Positions 27,326 to 35,816 of a DNA stretch of 64,000 bases are shown piece after piece. Under the pieces are notes generated by a model. It was not told where the DNA came from and searched no databases. It saw nothing but the letters and a program-made list of their open reading frames with translations. The stretch lies in assembly GCF_000336875.1 (NCBI RefSeq), contig NZ_AOJK01000036.1:153493-217492 (forward strand), read 5' to 3'. Origin of the DNA: Halorubrum californiense DSM 19288 (GTDB lineage Archaea > Halobacteriota > Halobacteria > Halobacteriales > Haloferacaceae). Both the position numbers and the translations under genes were made by a program. Every line of letters begins with the position of its first letter. The stretch's first letter is position 1.

Positions 27326-27682
27326 GTGGACATCAGCGGGCGCCACGAGGAGGACGGCGAGTACCTGATGGTCGCGGCCGCGGTCCACGCGCGGGTCGAC
27401 TCCGCGCGGATCCGGTCGGTGGAGGGGATTGGGTTCGCCGCCGCGCACGAGGGGCCGACGCTGGAGGCGACCGTCGCGCTCGCCGCGGAGGCGGTCGGGG
27501 ACCTCCCGGCCCCGCCGGACGGTCCGATCGTCGCGGAGGGCGGCGAGTTCTACGAGGAGCCGGCGAGCCGCGTCGGACTCAGCTTCCAGCCCGACTTTAA
27601 ATACGTCGAGAGCATAGGCGAGCGCGAAACAGTGCAGGCAGCACACCACGCCGCGTACGCCGCCCGGGACCTCCTCCGATGA
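27326..27682 (+). CDS. DUF2209-like haloarchaeal protein
   Basis: 118-aa protein of unknown function, which I place in the DUF2209 group from memory. Conserved-looking stretches are VDISGRHEEDGEYLMVAAAV at the N-terminus, GEFYEEPASRVGLSFQPDFK in the middle and GERETVQAAHHAAYAARDLL at the end. The start is uncertain: GTG 27326 is the only start codon in this frame after the stop at 27296, yet four likely native residues (EVVG) lie just before it. gaggt (27314-27318) could be its ribosome site. The stop overlaps the HflX ATG (ATGA), so the two are coupled. Confidence 0.75.
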   Translation: MDISGRHEEDGEYLMVAAAVHARVDSARIRSVEGIGFAAAHEGPTLEATVALAAEAVGDLPAPPDGPIVAEGGEFYEEPASRVGLSFQPDFKYVESIGERETVQAAHHAAYAARDLLR

Positions 27683-29034
27683 ACGGGGGAACCGGGCGGG
27701 CGGACGCCGACGCCGAGCCGCCGACGGAGGGACGCCGCGCGGTCGTCGCGAAGCGCGTCGACTCCGGGGAGGCCGACCTCTCCGAGATCGGTCAGCTCGC
27801 GGCCGCCGCGGGCTACGAGGTGGTCGGCGAGCTCACCCAGACGCGCACCGAGGACGCCGCGTTCATGTTCGGCGAGGGGAAGGCCGCGGAGCTGCGCGAC
27901 CTCGTCCGACGCGCCGACGCCGAGGCGGTGATCATCGACAACGACGTGGGCCCGTACCAGACGTTCAACATCGGGGGCGAACTCCCCGAGGGCGTCGAGG
28001 TGGTCGACCGGTTCACGCTCATCCTCGAGATATTCGGCCAGCGCGCCAACACGCGGAAGGCGCAGCTCCAGGTCGAACTCGCGGAGCTGCGCTACGAGCT
28101 CCCCCGGGCAGAGGCGAAGGCGAGCCTCGCGAAGCGCGACGAGCGCCCCGGGTTCATGGGGCTCGGCGAGTACGACGAGAGCGTCGAGCGCGACATCAAA
28201 CGGCAGATCTCGGAGATCCGCGACGAGCTGGCGTCGATCGCGGAGAAGGAGGAGGCGCGCCGCGAGCAGCGCCGCGACTCCGGCTTCGACCTGGTCGCGC
28301 TCGCGGGCTACACCAACGCCGGGAAGTCGACGCTGATGCGCCGGCTCGCGGACGAACTGGCGATCGACGAGAACGCCGAGCGCCACCGCGACCTCGACAC
28401 CACCGCCGAGTCGCAGGACATGCTGTTCACGACGCTCGGGACCACCACGCGCCGCGCGGAGATGGAGAAGCGCGACGTCCTCCTCACCGACACGGTCGGG
28501 TTCATCGCGGACCTCCCCCACTGGCTCGTGGAGTCGTTCGAGTCGACGCTCGACTCCGTCTACCGCGCCGACCTCGTGCTGCTCGTCGTCGACGCCAGCG
28601 AACCCGTCGAGGAGATGCGCGAGAAGCTCGTGACGAGCCACGACACGCTCTACGAGCGCAACGAGGCGCCGGTCGTCACCGTGTTCAACAAGATCGACCG
28701 GCTCGAACCGGGGGCGCTCGCGGACAAGCGCGCCGCGCTCTCCGGCGTCGCGCCCGATCCGATCGCCGTCTCGGCGAAGACGGGCGCGGGCGTCGCGGAG
28801 CTTCGCGACCGCGTCGAGGGCGAACTCCCCGACTGGGAGCGCGAGCGGCTCGTCCTCCCCGTCTCGGACGACGCGATGAGCCTCGTCTCGTGGGTCCACG
28901 ACCACGGACACGTCGCCGAGGAGACGTACGCGGGCGACCAGGTGACGGTCGACTTCGAGGCCAAGCCGTCGATCGTGGCCCGCGCCCGCGCGAAAGCGGC
29001 CGACGTCTCGACGCCGCCGGAAGAGTCGGTCTGA
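27679..29034 (+). CDS. hflX: GTPase HflX
   Basis: 451-aa ribosome-associated GTPase that can split or rescue stalled ribosomes under stress. The N-terminal HflX domain runs to about 180 (FMFGEGKAAELRDLVRRADA, NNDVGPYQTFNI-like segment, QRANTRKAQLQVELAELRYE). The GTPase has G1 AGYTNAGKSTLMRRL (about 211-225), G2 TTLGTTTRR, G3 DTVGFIADLPHWLVESFEST, G4 NKIDRL and G5 SAKTG. Start overlaps the preceding DUF2209-like gene by 4 nt. The C-terminal extension (about 375-451) is haloarchaeal. Confidence 0.95.
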   Translation: MNGGTGRADADAEPPTEGRRAVVAKRVDSGEADLSEIGQLAAAAGYEVVGELTQTRTEDAAFMFGEGKAAELRDLVRRADAEAVIIDNDVGPYQTFNIGGELPEGVEVVDRFTLILEIFGQRANTRKAQLQVELAELRYELPRAEAKASLAKRDERPGFMGLGEYDESVERDIKRQISEIRDELASIAEKEEARREQRRDSGFDLVALAGYTNAGKSTLMRRLADELAIDENAERHRDLDTTAESQDMLFTTLGTTTRRAEMEKRDVLLTDTVGFIADLPHWLVESFESTLDSVYRADLVLLVVDASEPVEEMREKLVTSHDTLYERNEAPVVTVFNKIDRLEPGALADKRAALSGVAPDPIAVSAKTGAGVAELRDRVEGELPDWERERLVLPVSDDAMSLVSWVHDHGHVAEETYAGDQVTVDFEAKPSIVARARAKAADVSTPPEESV

Positions 29035-29102
29035 CGCCCGGGACTGGACGGAGAGCGGCGACCGTGGGCGGGGGACGCTCGGTCCGCGGGTACCCGGACA
29101 AA

Positions 29103-29110
29103 GTATACCT
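29103..29110 (+). promoter_or_regulatory. TATA-like box for first acs gene
   Basis: gtatacct lies 24-31 bp before the ATG at 29134. The spacing favours this ATG over the in-frame TTG at 29125 as a leaderless start. Confidence 0.55.
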
Positions 29111-29133
29111 TTCTGCGCCGGCCATTGGAGGCC

Positions 29134-31089
29134 ATGGACGACCCCGGGACCGACGGTCGGCTCGTCGAGGGGGACGAGGACGCCGTCCCGCCGTCGGCCG
29201 ACTTCCGGACGCGAGCCGCCGCGGGCGACCCCGCGGTGTACGAGCGGTTCGACCGCGAGGGCCCGGAAGCGTGGCGGGCGGCCGCGGACCTCCTGACGTG
29301 GGACCGCGAGTACGAGACCGTCCTCGACGACTCTCAGCCACCCTTCTACGAGTGGTTCCCGGACGGCCGGCTCAACGCGTCGGTGAACTGCGTCGACCGC
29401 CACCTCGACGACCGCCGGAACCAGCTCGCGATCCGCTGGTTCGGGAAGCTGGGCGAGCGCCGGTCGTACACGTACCTCGACCTCCACCGCGAGGTGAACG
29501 CGGTCGCGGCCGGGCTCCGCGACCTCGGCGTCGAGGAGGACGACGTGGTCACGCTGTACCTGCCGATGATCCCGGAGCTACCGATCGCGATGCTGGCGTG
29601 CGCCCGGATCGGCGCGCCCCACAACGTCGTGTTCGCGGGGCTGTCGGCCGAAGCGCTCGCGACGCGGATCGACGCGGCTGACTCCGAGTTCCTGATCACC
29701 TGCGACGGCTACTACCGGCGCGAGGACGCCTTCAACCAGAAGTCGAAGGCGGACAACGCGCGGATCCGCGCCGAGAGCGAGCCGTCGGCCGCGGTCGTCG
29801 TCGACCGCCTCGGCGACGAGCTGGCCGTCTCGCTCGGCGACGACGAACACGAGTACGACGCGCTCGTCGACGCGCACGACGGCGAGACGGTCGAGCCGGT
29901 CGCCCGCGACGCGACCGACCTGCTGTTCGTGATGTACACCTCGGGGACGACCGGGCGGCCGAAGGGGGTCGAACACGCCACGGGCGGCTACCTCTCGCAC
30001 GTCGCGTGGACGACGCGGAAGGTCTTGGACGTGCGCCCCGACGACACCTACTGGTGCGCCGCCGACATCGGCTGGATCACCGGTCACTCCTACGGCGTGT
30101 ACGGCCCGCTCGCGACCGGGACGACCACCGTGCTGTACGAGGGGTCGCCCGACTACCCCGACCGCGACCGCGTCTGGGACCTGATCGAGCGCAACGCGGT
30201 GAGCGTCTTCTACACCTCGCCGACGGCGATCCGGTCGTTCATGAAGTGGGGCGCGGAGTACCCCGAGTCGCACGACCTCTCGTCGATCCGCCTGCTCGGG
30301 ACGGTCGGCGAGTCGATCACCCCGAAGGCGTGGCGCTGGTACCGCGAGCACGTCGGCGGCGGCGACGCCCCCGTCGTCGACACGTGGTGGCAGACGGAGA
30401 CCGGGGCCATCGCGCTCGCCACGCTCCCCGGGATCACGCCGATGAAGCCGGGGAAGGTCGGCCCGCCGCTGCCGGGGATCGACGCCCGCGTGGTCGACGA
30501 GGACGGCGAGCCCGTCGCCCCGGGCGAGTCGGGGTACCTCACGCTCGCGTCGCCGTGGCCCGGGATGCTGCGCGGCCTCCGCGAGGGCGACGAGCGCTAC
30601 CTCCGGGAGTACTGGCTGGAAGGGGAGGACGGCTGGCGCTACCGGACCGGTGACGGCGCGACGGTCGACGAGGACGGCTACGTCACGATCCTCGGGCGCG
30701 TCGACGACGTGATCAACGTCCGCGCCCAGCGGTTCAACACCGGGGAGCTGGAGGCGGCCATCGTCGACGCCGACGGCGTGACCGAGGCCGCGGTCGTCGG
30801 CGACGGCGACGGGCACATCGTGGCGTACGTGACGACCAAGAGCGGCGTCGAACCCGGCGAGGCGCTCCGCGACGCCATCGCGGACCGGCTGGCGAGCGCC
30901 GTCGGCGACGTGGCCCGCCCGGACCGGATCGTGTTCACTCCCGAACTCCCGAAGACGCGCTCCGGGAAGATCATGCGACGGCTGCTGGAGGACATCGCCC
31001 GCGGCGAGGAGTTCGGCGACGTGAGCGCGCTGCGTAACCCAGAGGTCGTCGGCGAAATCGAGTCGACGGTCAAGGGAACGCGGAACTGA
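29134..31089 (+). CDS. AMP-forming acetyl-CoA synthetase (paralogue 1)
   Basis: 651-aa acyl-CoA synthetase of the ANL superfamily; activates acetate (or another short acid) to acyl-CoA with ATP. Motifs: LLFVMYTSGTTGRPKGVEHA (A3/P-loop), VDTWWQTETGAIALATLPG (A5), the hinge YRTGDGATVDEDGYVTILGR and the C-terminal catalytic Lys in PKTRSGKIMRRLLEDIA. Compared with the 33235 paralogue it has a shorter insertion before the hinge (EYWLEGEDGWRYRTG). Substrate is likely acetate, but propionate cannot be excluded. It is the first gene of the acetate island and lies upstream of the BAT regulator. Confidence 0.9.
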   Translation: MDDPGTDGRLVEGDEDAVPPSADFRTRAAAGDPAVYERFDREGPEAWRAAADLLTWDREYETVLDDSQPPFYEWFPDGRLNASVNCVDRHLDDRRNQLAIRWFGKLGERRSYTYLDLHREVNAVAAGLRDLGVEEDDVVTLYLPMIPELPIAMLACARIGAPHNVVFAGLSAEALATRIDAADSEFLITCDGYYRREDAFNQKSKADNARIRAESEPSAAVVVDRLGDELAVSLGDDEHEYDALVDAHDGETVEPVARDATDLLFVMYTSGTTGRPKGVEHATGGYLSHVAWTTRKVLDVRPDDTYWCAADIGWITGHSYGVYGPLATGTTTVLYEGSPDYPDRDRVWDLIERNAVSVFYTSPTAIRSFMKWGAEYPESHDLSSIRLLGTVGESITPKAWRWYREHVGGGDAPVVDTWWQTETGAIALATLPGITPMKPGKVGPPLPGIDARVVDEDGEPVAPGESGYLTLASPWPGMLRGLREGDERYLREYWLEGEDGWRYRTGDGATVDEDGYVTILGRVDDVINVRAQRFNTGELEAAIVDADGVTEAAVVGDGDGHIVAYVTTKSGVEPGEALRDAIADRLASAVGDVARPDRIVFTPELPKTRSGKIMRRLLEDIARGEEFGDVSALRNPEVVGEIESTVKGTRN

Positions 31090-31290
31090 CCGCGGCGTCC
31101 GTCGCGGCCCGCGCCCGGGCCGCGGCGCTCGCGGATCGGTATTATTTCGCAGCCGAGCTGAGAACCGAAACCGATTGCTCGGTGACTGGAACCGTGTAGC
31201 GGGTCGTCTGGACGGAGCGGCCACTCCGGCCGTTACGGTCGCGGTTACCGGAACAGTTTTGTTTCGGCTGCTTGTTGAGTTCCGAAACGA
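31090..31290 (+). promoter_or_regulatory. Regulatory region of BAT-type gene with CCGAAAC boxes
   Basis: The 201-bp spacer contains ccgaaac at 31165-31171, its complement gtttcgg at 31261-31267, and ccgaaac again at 31282-31288. The last two form a perfect 7-bp inverted repeat with a 14-bp gap, ending 2 bp before the ATG. A TATA-like attattt (about 31141) lies further up. The pair could be an autoregulatory operator of the regulator it precedes, which is inference. Confidence 0.45.
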
Positions 31291-33075
31291 ATGGTCGACG
31301 GCCTCGACGCGGACGCCTACGACGCGCTCGTCACCGCCGCGGAGACGTATCGCGCGGCGCTCGTCGTCAGGCTGGCGGGCGAGGCCGGTCTCCGCACCGA
31401 GGAGATAACCCGCGTCGCTCCGCGGCACCTACGCGAGGCGGAGTCCGTCGCGGGCGCGCGCCTCCTCGCGGTTCCCGCGGATGAAGACGAGAGCGGAGGG
31501 GGTAGCTCCCCCCGGTCTGGCGGCGAATCCGTCGACCGCGAGACAGTCGTTCCGGCGTCGCTGGCGGCCGACCTCGACCGGTACGCGACGAGCGAGGGGC
31601 TCGACGACGACGAGCCGTACGTCGACATCTCGCCCCGGCGCGTCCAGATGATCGTGCGCGAGACCGCGGCGCGGGCGGCCGGTCTCACCGACGGCGTGCT
31701 CGACGAGCGGGTCACCCCCAGCTCCCTCCGGAAGACGTTCGCGCGGCGGCAGCTCGTCGACCGCGACGTCGACCCGCGAGCGGTCCGCGACGCCGGCGGC
31801 TGGGAGTCGCTGGGCACGCTCGACCCGTACCTCGACCCGCTCGACGGCGAGGCGCTCGCGGCCGCTATCGCCGGCGACGAGCGGGCCGGCGACGCGTCCG
31901 CGGAGCGGGCCGGGACGGCCGTCTTACCGGGGTTCGAGGCGCTCGCGGACCCCGGGTCCGCGGCCCCTGCGGCGGCCGTCTCCGCCGGACTGGTCGAGGC
32001 AGACCGCTGGGCCGAGGCGTGGGTCGTCCGCCGGGCGGTCGGCGGCGAGCGGGCCGACGTGGCCACGGCGGCGGGCGTCGACCCGGAGACGCTCGCGGAC
32101 CGCGGCGTGACCGCCGGTGGGCCGTGGCTGGACGCCATCGCGGACGGCGCGCCCGCGGCGACCGACGGTCGTCAGGGGACCGGGGGCCGACCCGGCCTCG
32201 CGGTCCCCGCGGCCTACGAGGGCGTGGTCCACGGTGCGCTCTGCGTCGTCGCGGCCGACGACGACCCGGTCGGCGACCCCGAACGCCGAGCGCTCGCCGC
32301 TCTCGGGGGGTGTCTCGGCCGCGCGATCACCGCGGACCGGTGGCGGGAGCTGCTCCACTCCGACGCGGTCACCGAGGTCGAGTTCCACACGACCGACGAC
32401 CGCGCATTCCTCGCCCGCGCGAGCGACCGGCTGGACTGTCGGATCGAACTGGCGTCGACCGTCGACGTCGACGACGACATCTCCCGGGCGTACCTCTCCG
32501 TCGACGGGGTCCGCCCGCAAGACTTTGCGGCGGTCGTCGAGTCGTCGACGGGCGTCTCCGACTTCCGAGTGATAGAGACCGGCGAGGACGGCTGTTCGGC
32601 GTCGGTCCGCCTCGCGGACGGGTCGCTCGTCAGGGCGCTCATCGACCACGGCGCGACCGTGCGCGACGCGTCGGCAGCCGATGGCCGGGTCCGCGTCGTC
32701 GCGGACTTCCCCGAGGGGACGAACGTCCGCCCCGTCGCGGACGGACTCCGCGACCGGTTCGCGGACGTCAGGCTCGCGAGCAAGGAGTCGGTCGCGCGCT
32801 CGCCGCGCACGGAGTCGTCGCTGCGGGACGGGGTCGCCGACCGGTTCACCGACCGCCAGTGGGCCGCGCTGTCGGCGGCGTACCACGGCGGCTACTTCGA
32901 CTGGCCGCGCGGGAGCACGGCCGAAGAGGTGGCCGACGCGATGGGCGTCTCGTCGCCGACGTTCCACAACCACCTCCGGAAGGCCCAGCGCGCGCTTCTC
33001 GACGGCGTCTTCGAGGACGACGCGGACAGACCGATTCGGGAGGGCGACGAGCGGGCGACCCCGCCCGGCGGGTGA
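31291..33075 (+). CDS. BAT-type transcriptional regulator with N-terminal recombinase-like domain
   Basis: 594-aa protein with four parts. About 1-185 looks like the catalytic fold of tyrosine recombinases: Arg35 in GEAGLRTEEITRV, then TPSSLRKTFARRQL with Arg147, Trp171 in GGWESLGT and Tyr180 in LDPYLDP; the usual first His (HxxR) is Ser144. About 210-353 resembles a GAF domain. About 358-506 is a bacterio-opsin-activator (BAT) domain. About 513-576 is the HTH_10 (TDRQWAALSAAYHGGYFDWP, EEVADAMGVSSPTFHNHLRK). It stands between two acetyl-CoA synthetase genes and likely controls acetate use. Recombinase activity is doubtful; DNA binding by the fold is the more likely use. Confidence 0.85.
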   Translation: MVDGLDADAYDALVTAAETYRAALVVRLAGEAGLRTEEITRVAPRHLREAESVAGARLLAVPADEDESGGGSSPRSGGESVDRETVVPASLAADLDRYATSEGLDDDEPYVDISPRRVQMIVRETAARAAGLTDGVLDERVTPSSLRKTFARRQLVDRDVDPRAVRDAGGWESLGTLDPYLDPLDGEALAAAIAGDERAGDASAERAGTAVLPGFEALADPGSAAPAAAVSAGLVEADRWAEAWVVRRAVGGERADVATAAGVDPETLADRGVTAGGPWLDAIADGAPAATDGRQGTGGRPGLAVPAAYEGVVHGALCVVAADDDPVGDPERRALAALGGCLGRAITADRWRELLHSDAVTEVEFHTTDDRAFLARASDRLDCRIELASTVDVDDDISRAYLSVDGVRPQDFAAVVESSTGVSDFRVIETGEDGCSASVRLADGSLVRALIDHGATVRDASAADGRVRVVADFPEGTNVRPVADGLRDRFADVRLASKESVARSPRTESSLRDGVADRFTDRQWAALSAAYHGGYFDWPRGSTAEEVADAMGVSSPTFHNHLRKAQRALLDGVFEDDADRPIREGDERATPPGG

Positions 33076-33197
33076 CATCCACTCGGGCGTGACCTCGTCC
33101 GGTGGCTGACCGACCGCCCGCTTGCGACCCCGCCCGGCGGTGCGACCTCCCTCCCGCTCGGCCGATATATATCACGATTTTTCGTATTTAGCGTCAG

Positions 33198-33217
33198 CGT
33201 TTATATGCCGATATCGG
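33198..33217 (+). promoter_or_regulatory. Promoter of second acs gene with palindrome
   Basis: tttata (33200-33205) is 30 bp before the ATG at 33235 and is followed at once by the perfect 10-bp palindrome ccgatatcgg (33208-33217). A related half site, ccgatatata, stands at about 33163. The T-rich attttt at 33177-33182 just upstream may end the BAT transcript. The TATA box covers an alternative upstream ATG (33205), which makes that start unlikely. Confidence 0.55.
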
Positions 33218-33234
33218 TTGGATACGACCGTACC

Positions 33235-35229
33235 ATGACAGAGGGAGACGGCCAACTGGAAGCGAGACTCGCGGAACAGGAGGTATTCGAGCCGTCGGAG
33301 GAGTTCGTCGAGCAGGCGAACGTCTCCGACCCGGAGATATACGAGGAGTTCGAAGAGAACTGGCCCGAGTGCTGGGAGACGGCCGCCGACCTGCTGGAGT
33401 GGGAAACCGACTACGACCAAGTGCTCGACGACGGGAACCCGCCCTTCTACGAGTGGTTCACGGGCGGCGAGCTGAACGCGTCGGCGAACTGCCTCGACCG
33501 ACACCTCGACGAGCGCGGCGACGAGGCCGCCATCGAGTGGGTCGGCGAGCCGGTCGACGAGGACGATCGCACGTACACGTACGAGGAACTCCACCGCGAG
33601 GTGAACGAGTTCGCGGCCGCCCTTCGGGAGCAGGGCGTCGAGGAGGACGACGTGGTCACGATGTACATGCCGATGATCCCGGAGCTGCCGATCGCGATGC
33701 TGGCCTGTGCGCGCATCGGCGCGCCCCACAGCGTCGTGTTCGCCGGGTTCTCGGCCGACGCGCTCGCGACGCGGATGAACTCCGCGGACTCCGAGTACCT
33801 CGTCACCTGCGACGGCTACTACCGCCGCGGCGACCCGCTCGACCACCTCGACAAGGCGAACGAAGGGCTCGCGGGCGTCGACCACGACACGACCACGGTG
33901 GTCGTCGACCGGCTCGGGCCGAACGGCGACGACTTCGGCCACGACCTCGGCGACGACCAGATCGACTACGACGACCTCGTCGCGGAACACGAGGGCGCCG
34001 AGGTCGAGCCGGTCACCCGCGACGCCGAGGACATGCTGTTCCTGATGTACACCTCGGGGACGACCGGACAGCCGAAGGGCGTGAAACACACGACCGGCGG
34101 CTACATGTCGTGGGTGTCGTGGACCTCGCAGTCGGTCCTCGACATCAAGCCGGATGACACGTACTTCTGTTCGGCCGACATCGGCTGGATCACGGGGCAC
34201 TCGTACATCGTCTACGGGCCGCTCTCGCTCGGAACGACGACGATGATGTACGAGGGGACGCCGGATCACCCGGAGCGCGACCGGCTCTGGGAGATCGTCG
34301 AGGAACACGAGGCGACCCAGCTGTACACCGCCCCGACGGCGATTCGGGCGTTCATGAAGTGGGGCAAGGAGTTCCCCGACCGTCACGACCTCTCCTCGCT
34401 GCGGCTGCTCGGCACGGTCGGCGAGCCGATCAACCCCCGCGCGTGGAAGTGGTACTACAAGCACATCGGCGACGAGGAGTGCCCCGTCGTCGACACGTGG
34501 TGGCAGACCGAGACCGGCGGGATGATGGTGACGACGCTGCCCGGCGTCAAGGACATGAAGCCCGGCGCCGCGGGACCGCCGCTGCCGGGGCTCGACGTTC
34601 AGATCCTCGACACGCTCGGCGACGAGGTAGAGCCCGGAAAGGCCGGCTACCTCACGGTACAGAAGCCGTGGCCCGGCATGCTCCGGACGCTGTACAACAA
34701 CGACGAGCGCTACATCCAGGAGTACTGGGCGGAGTACTCCGACACCGACAGCGACGACCCCGACGACTGGGTGTACTTCCCGGAGGACGGCGCGAAGATC
34801 GACGACGACGGCTACATCACCGTCCTCGGTCGCGTGGACGACGTGCTCAACGTCTCCGGCCACCGGCTGGGGACGATGGAGATCGAGTCGGCGATCGTCG
34901 GCGTCGAGGGCGTCGCCGAGGCCGCGGTGGTCGGCGGGAACCACGACATCAAGGGCGAGGCGGTGTACGCCTACGTGACGACCGAAGACGGTTACGAGGG
35001 TACCGACGACCTCCGCGACGCGATCGTCGCGGGCGTCGAGGACGCCATCGGCCCGATCGCCCGGCCGGAGCAGGTCGTGTTCACCCCTGACCTGCCGAAG
35101 ACGCGGTCGGGGAAGATCATGCGTCGCCTGCTTGAGAACATCGCCGACGGCGAGGAACTCGGGAACACGAGCACGCTGCGGAACCCCGAGATCGTCGAGG
35201 AGATCCAGCGGAAGGCCGACGCCGAGTAG
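33235..35229 (+). CDS. acs: Acetyl-CoA synthetase, AMP-forming (paralogue 2)
   Basis: 664-aa enzyme; acetate + ATP + CoA to acetyl-CoA. It starts TEGDGQLEARLAEQEVFEPS and shows the ANL core MLFLMYTSGTTGQPKGVKHT, DTWWQTETGGMMVTTLPG, the hinge GAKIDDDGYITVLGRVDDVL and the catalytic Lys in PKTRSGKIMRRLLENIADG. Canonical acs features such as ADIGWITGHSYIVYGPL and NVSGHRLGTMEIESAIV mark it as the more typical of the two paralogues; the other reads NVRAQRFNTGELEAAIV at the latter position. A leaderless start is backed by a TATA box. It is followed by a terminator-like hairpin and then the symporter genes. Confidence 0.94.
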   Translation: MTEGDGQLEARLAEQEVFEPSEEFVEQANVSDPEIYEEFEENWPECWETAADLLEWETDYDQVLDDGNPPFYEWFTGGELNASANCLDRHLDERGDEAAIEWVGEPVDEDDRTYTYEELHREVNEFAAALREQGVEEDDVVTMYMPMIPELPIAMLACARIGAPHSVVFAGFSADALATRMNSADSEYLVTCDGYYRRGDPLDHLDKANEGLAGVDHDTTTVVVDRLGPNGDDFGHDLGDDQIDYDDLVAEHEGAEVEPVTRDAEDMLFLMYTSGTTGQPKGVKHTTGGYMSWVSWTSQSVLDIKPDDTYFCSADIGWITGHSYIVYGPLSLGTTTMMYEGTPDHPERDRLWEIVEEHEATQLYTAPTAIRAFMKWGKEFPDRHDLSSLRLLGTVGEPINPRAWKWYYKHIGDEECPVVDTWWQTETGGMMVTTLPGVKDMKPGAAGPPLPGLDVQILDTLGDEVEPGKAGYLTVQKPWPGMLRTLYNNDERYIQEYWAEYSDTDSDDPDDWVYFPEDGAKIDDDGYITVLGRVDDVLNVSGHRLGTMEIESAIVGVEGVAEAAVVGGNHDIKGEAVYAYVTTEDGYEGTDDLRDAIVAGVEDAIGPIARPEQVVFTPDLPKTRSGKIMRRLLENIADGEELGNTSTLRNPEIVEEIQRKADAE

Positions 35230-35248
35230 CGCTCGGCGAACCGTTTTT
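35221..35248 (+). terminator. Hairpin plus T-run after acs paralogue 2
   Basis: gccgag (35221-35226) and ctcggc (35232-35237) form a perfect 6-bp stem that contains the stop codon, followed by gaaccg and five Ts (35244-35248). This looks like an intrinsic-type terminator, though T-runs alone usually suffice in archaea. Confidence 0.5.
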
Positions 35249-35336
35249 CCCTGTTCCACCCACGACCACGCCGGACCACACGACGACAATCATCACGAAA
35301 GAATCACACAAACGAACTCACAACACACGCCAAAAC

Positions 35337-35816
35337 ATGACAGATAATACCTCACGCGAACGAGACGACGGCGTCACTGATGGTGGCCGCGCAGTTGACG
35401 ACGCGGCCGCCGAGGGTGACCGCGCAACTGACGACGCGGCCACCGACGGCGGCGTCGCCTCCGCCGGGGCCGCACAGACGCACCACAACACCGACTACCT
35501 CGGAGCGGAAGTGAACATCCTGAACCCGAGCACGCCGTACATGCGCGATCACCTGCGCATCGTGTGGTCGGGCTTCGCTATCTGGGTCCTCGCGGTGTGG
35601 GGGCCGGTGACGCTGACGCGGCTCGCCCCGGAGGGGATGACGAGCCAGATGCCGATCCTCCAGTTCCCGCTCCACTACTTCCTCGTCGCGTTCGGGGCAC
35701 CGACCAGCGCGCTCATCTTGGCGTTCTGGTACTCGCGCAAGCGGGACGCGCTCGACGAGAAGTACGGCATCGAACACGGTGACGTCGCGGCGACCGACGG
35801 AGGGACCGACGAATGA
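35337..35816 (+). CDS. Small subunit of sodium/solute (acetate-type) symporter, DUF4212
   Basis: 159-aa membrane protein with two helices (about 78-100, VWSGFAIWVLAVWGPVTLTRL; about 113-137, FPLHYFLVAFGAPTSALILAFWY), matching DUF4212 partners of SSS symporters. The N-terminal 60 residues are acidic and disordered and contain two repeats of a GDRATDDAA type, shared almost exactly with the C-terminus of the large subunit encoded next. The 3' end overlaps the large subunit start by 4 nt (ATGA). The proteins most likely form one transporter. Confidence 0.88.
   Translation: MTDNTSRERDDGVTDGGRAVDDAAAEGDRATDDAATDGGVASAGAAQTHHNTDYLGAEVNILNPSTPYMRDHLRIVWSGFAIWVLAVWGPVTLTRLAPEGMTSQMPILQFPLHYFLVAFGAPTSALILAFWYSRKRDALDEKYGIEHGDVAATDGGTDE
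35379..35443 (+). repeat. 65-bp direct repeat, copy 1 (N-terminal tail of small subunit)
   Basis: This 65-bp stretch is 62/65 identical, in the same reading frame, to 37496-37560 at the other end of the two symporter genes. Each copy consists of two near-identical units around gaccgcgcaactgacgacgc. It encodes the acidic tail DGGRA-DDAAAEGDRATDD. Confidence 0.85.

Noticed and set aside
33205..33234. ATG 33205 as start of the second acs gene
   Set aside because: It lies within the TATA-like box and palindrome; leaderless spacing supports 33235.
29134..35229. Recent tandem duplication of the acetyl-CoA synthetase genes
   Set aside because: The two proteins differ throughout, including at the C-terminal site (NVRAQRFNTGELE versus NVSGHRLGTMEIE), so an old paralogy is more likely.
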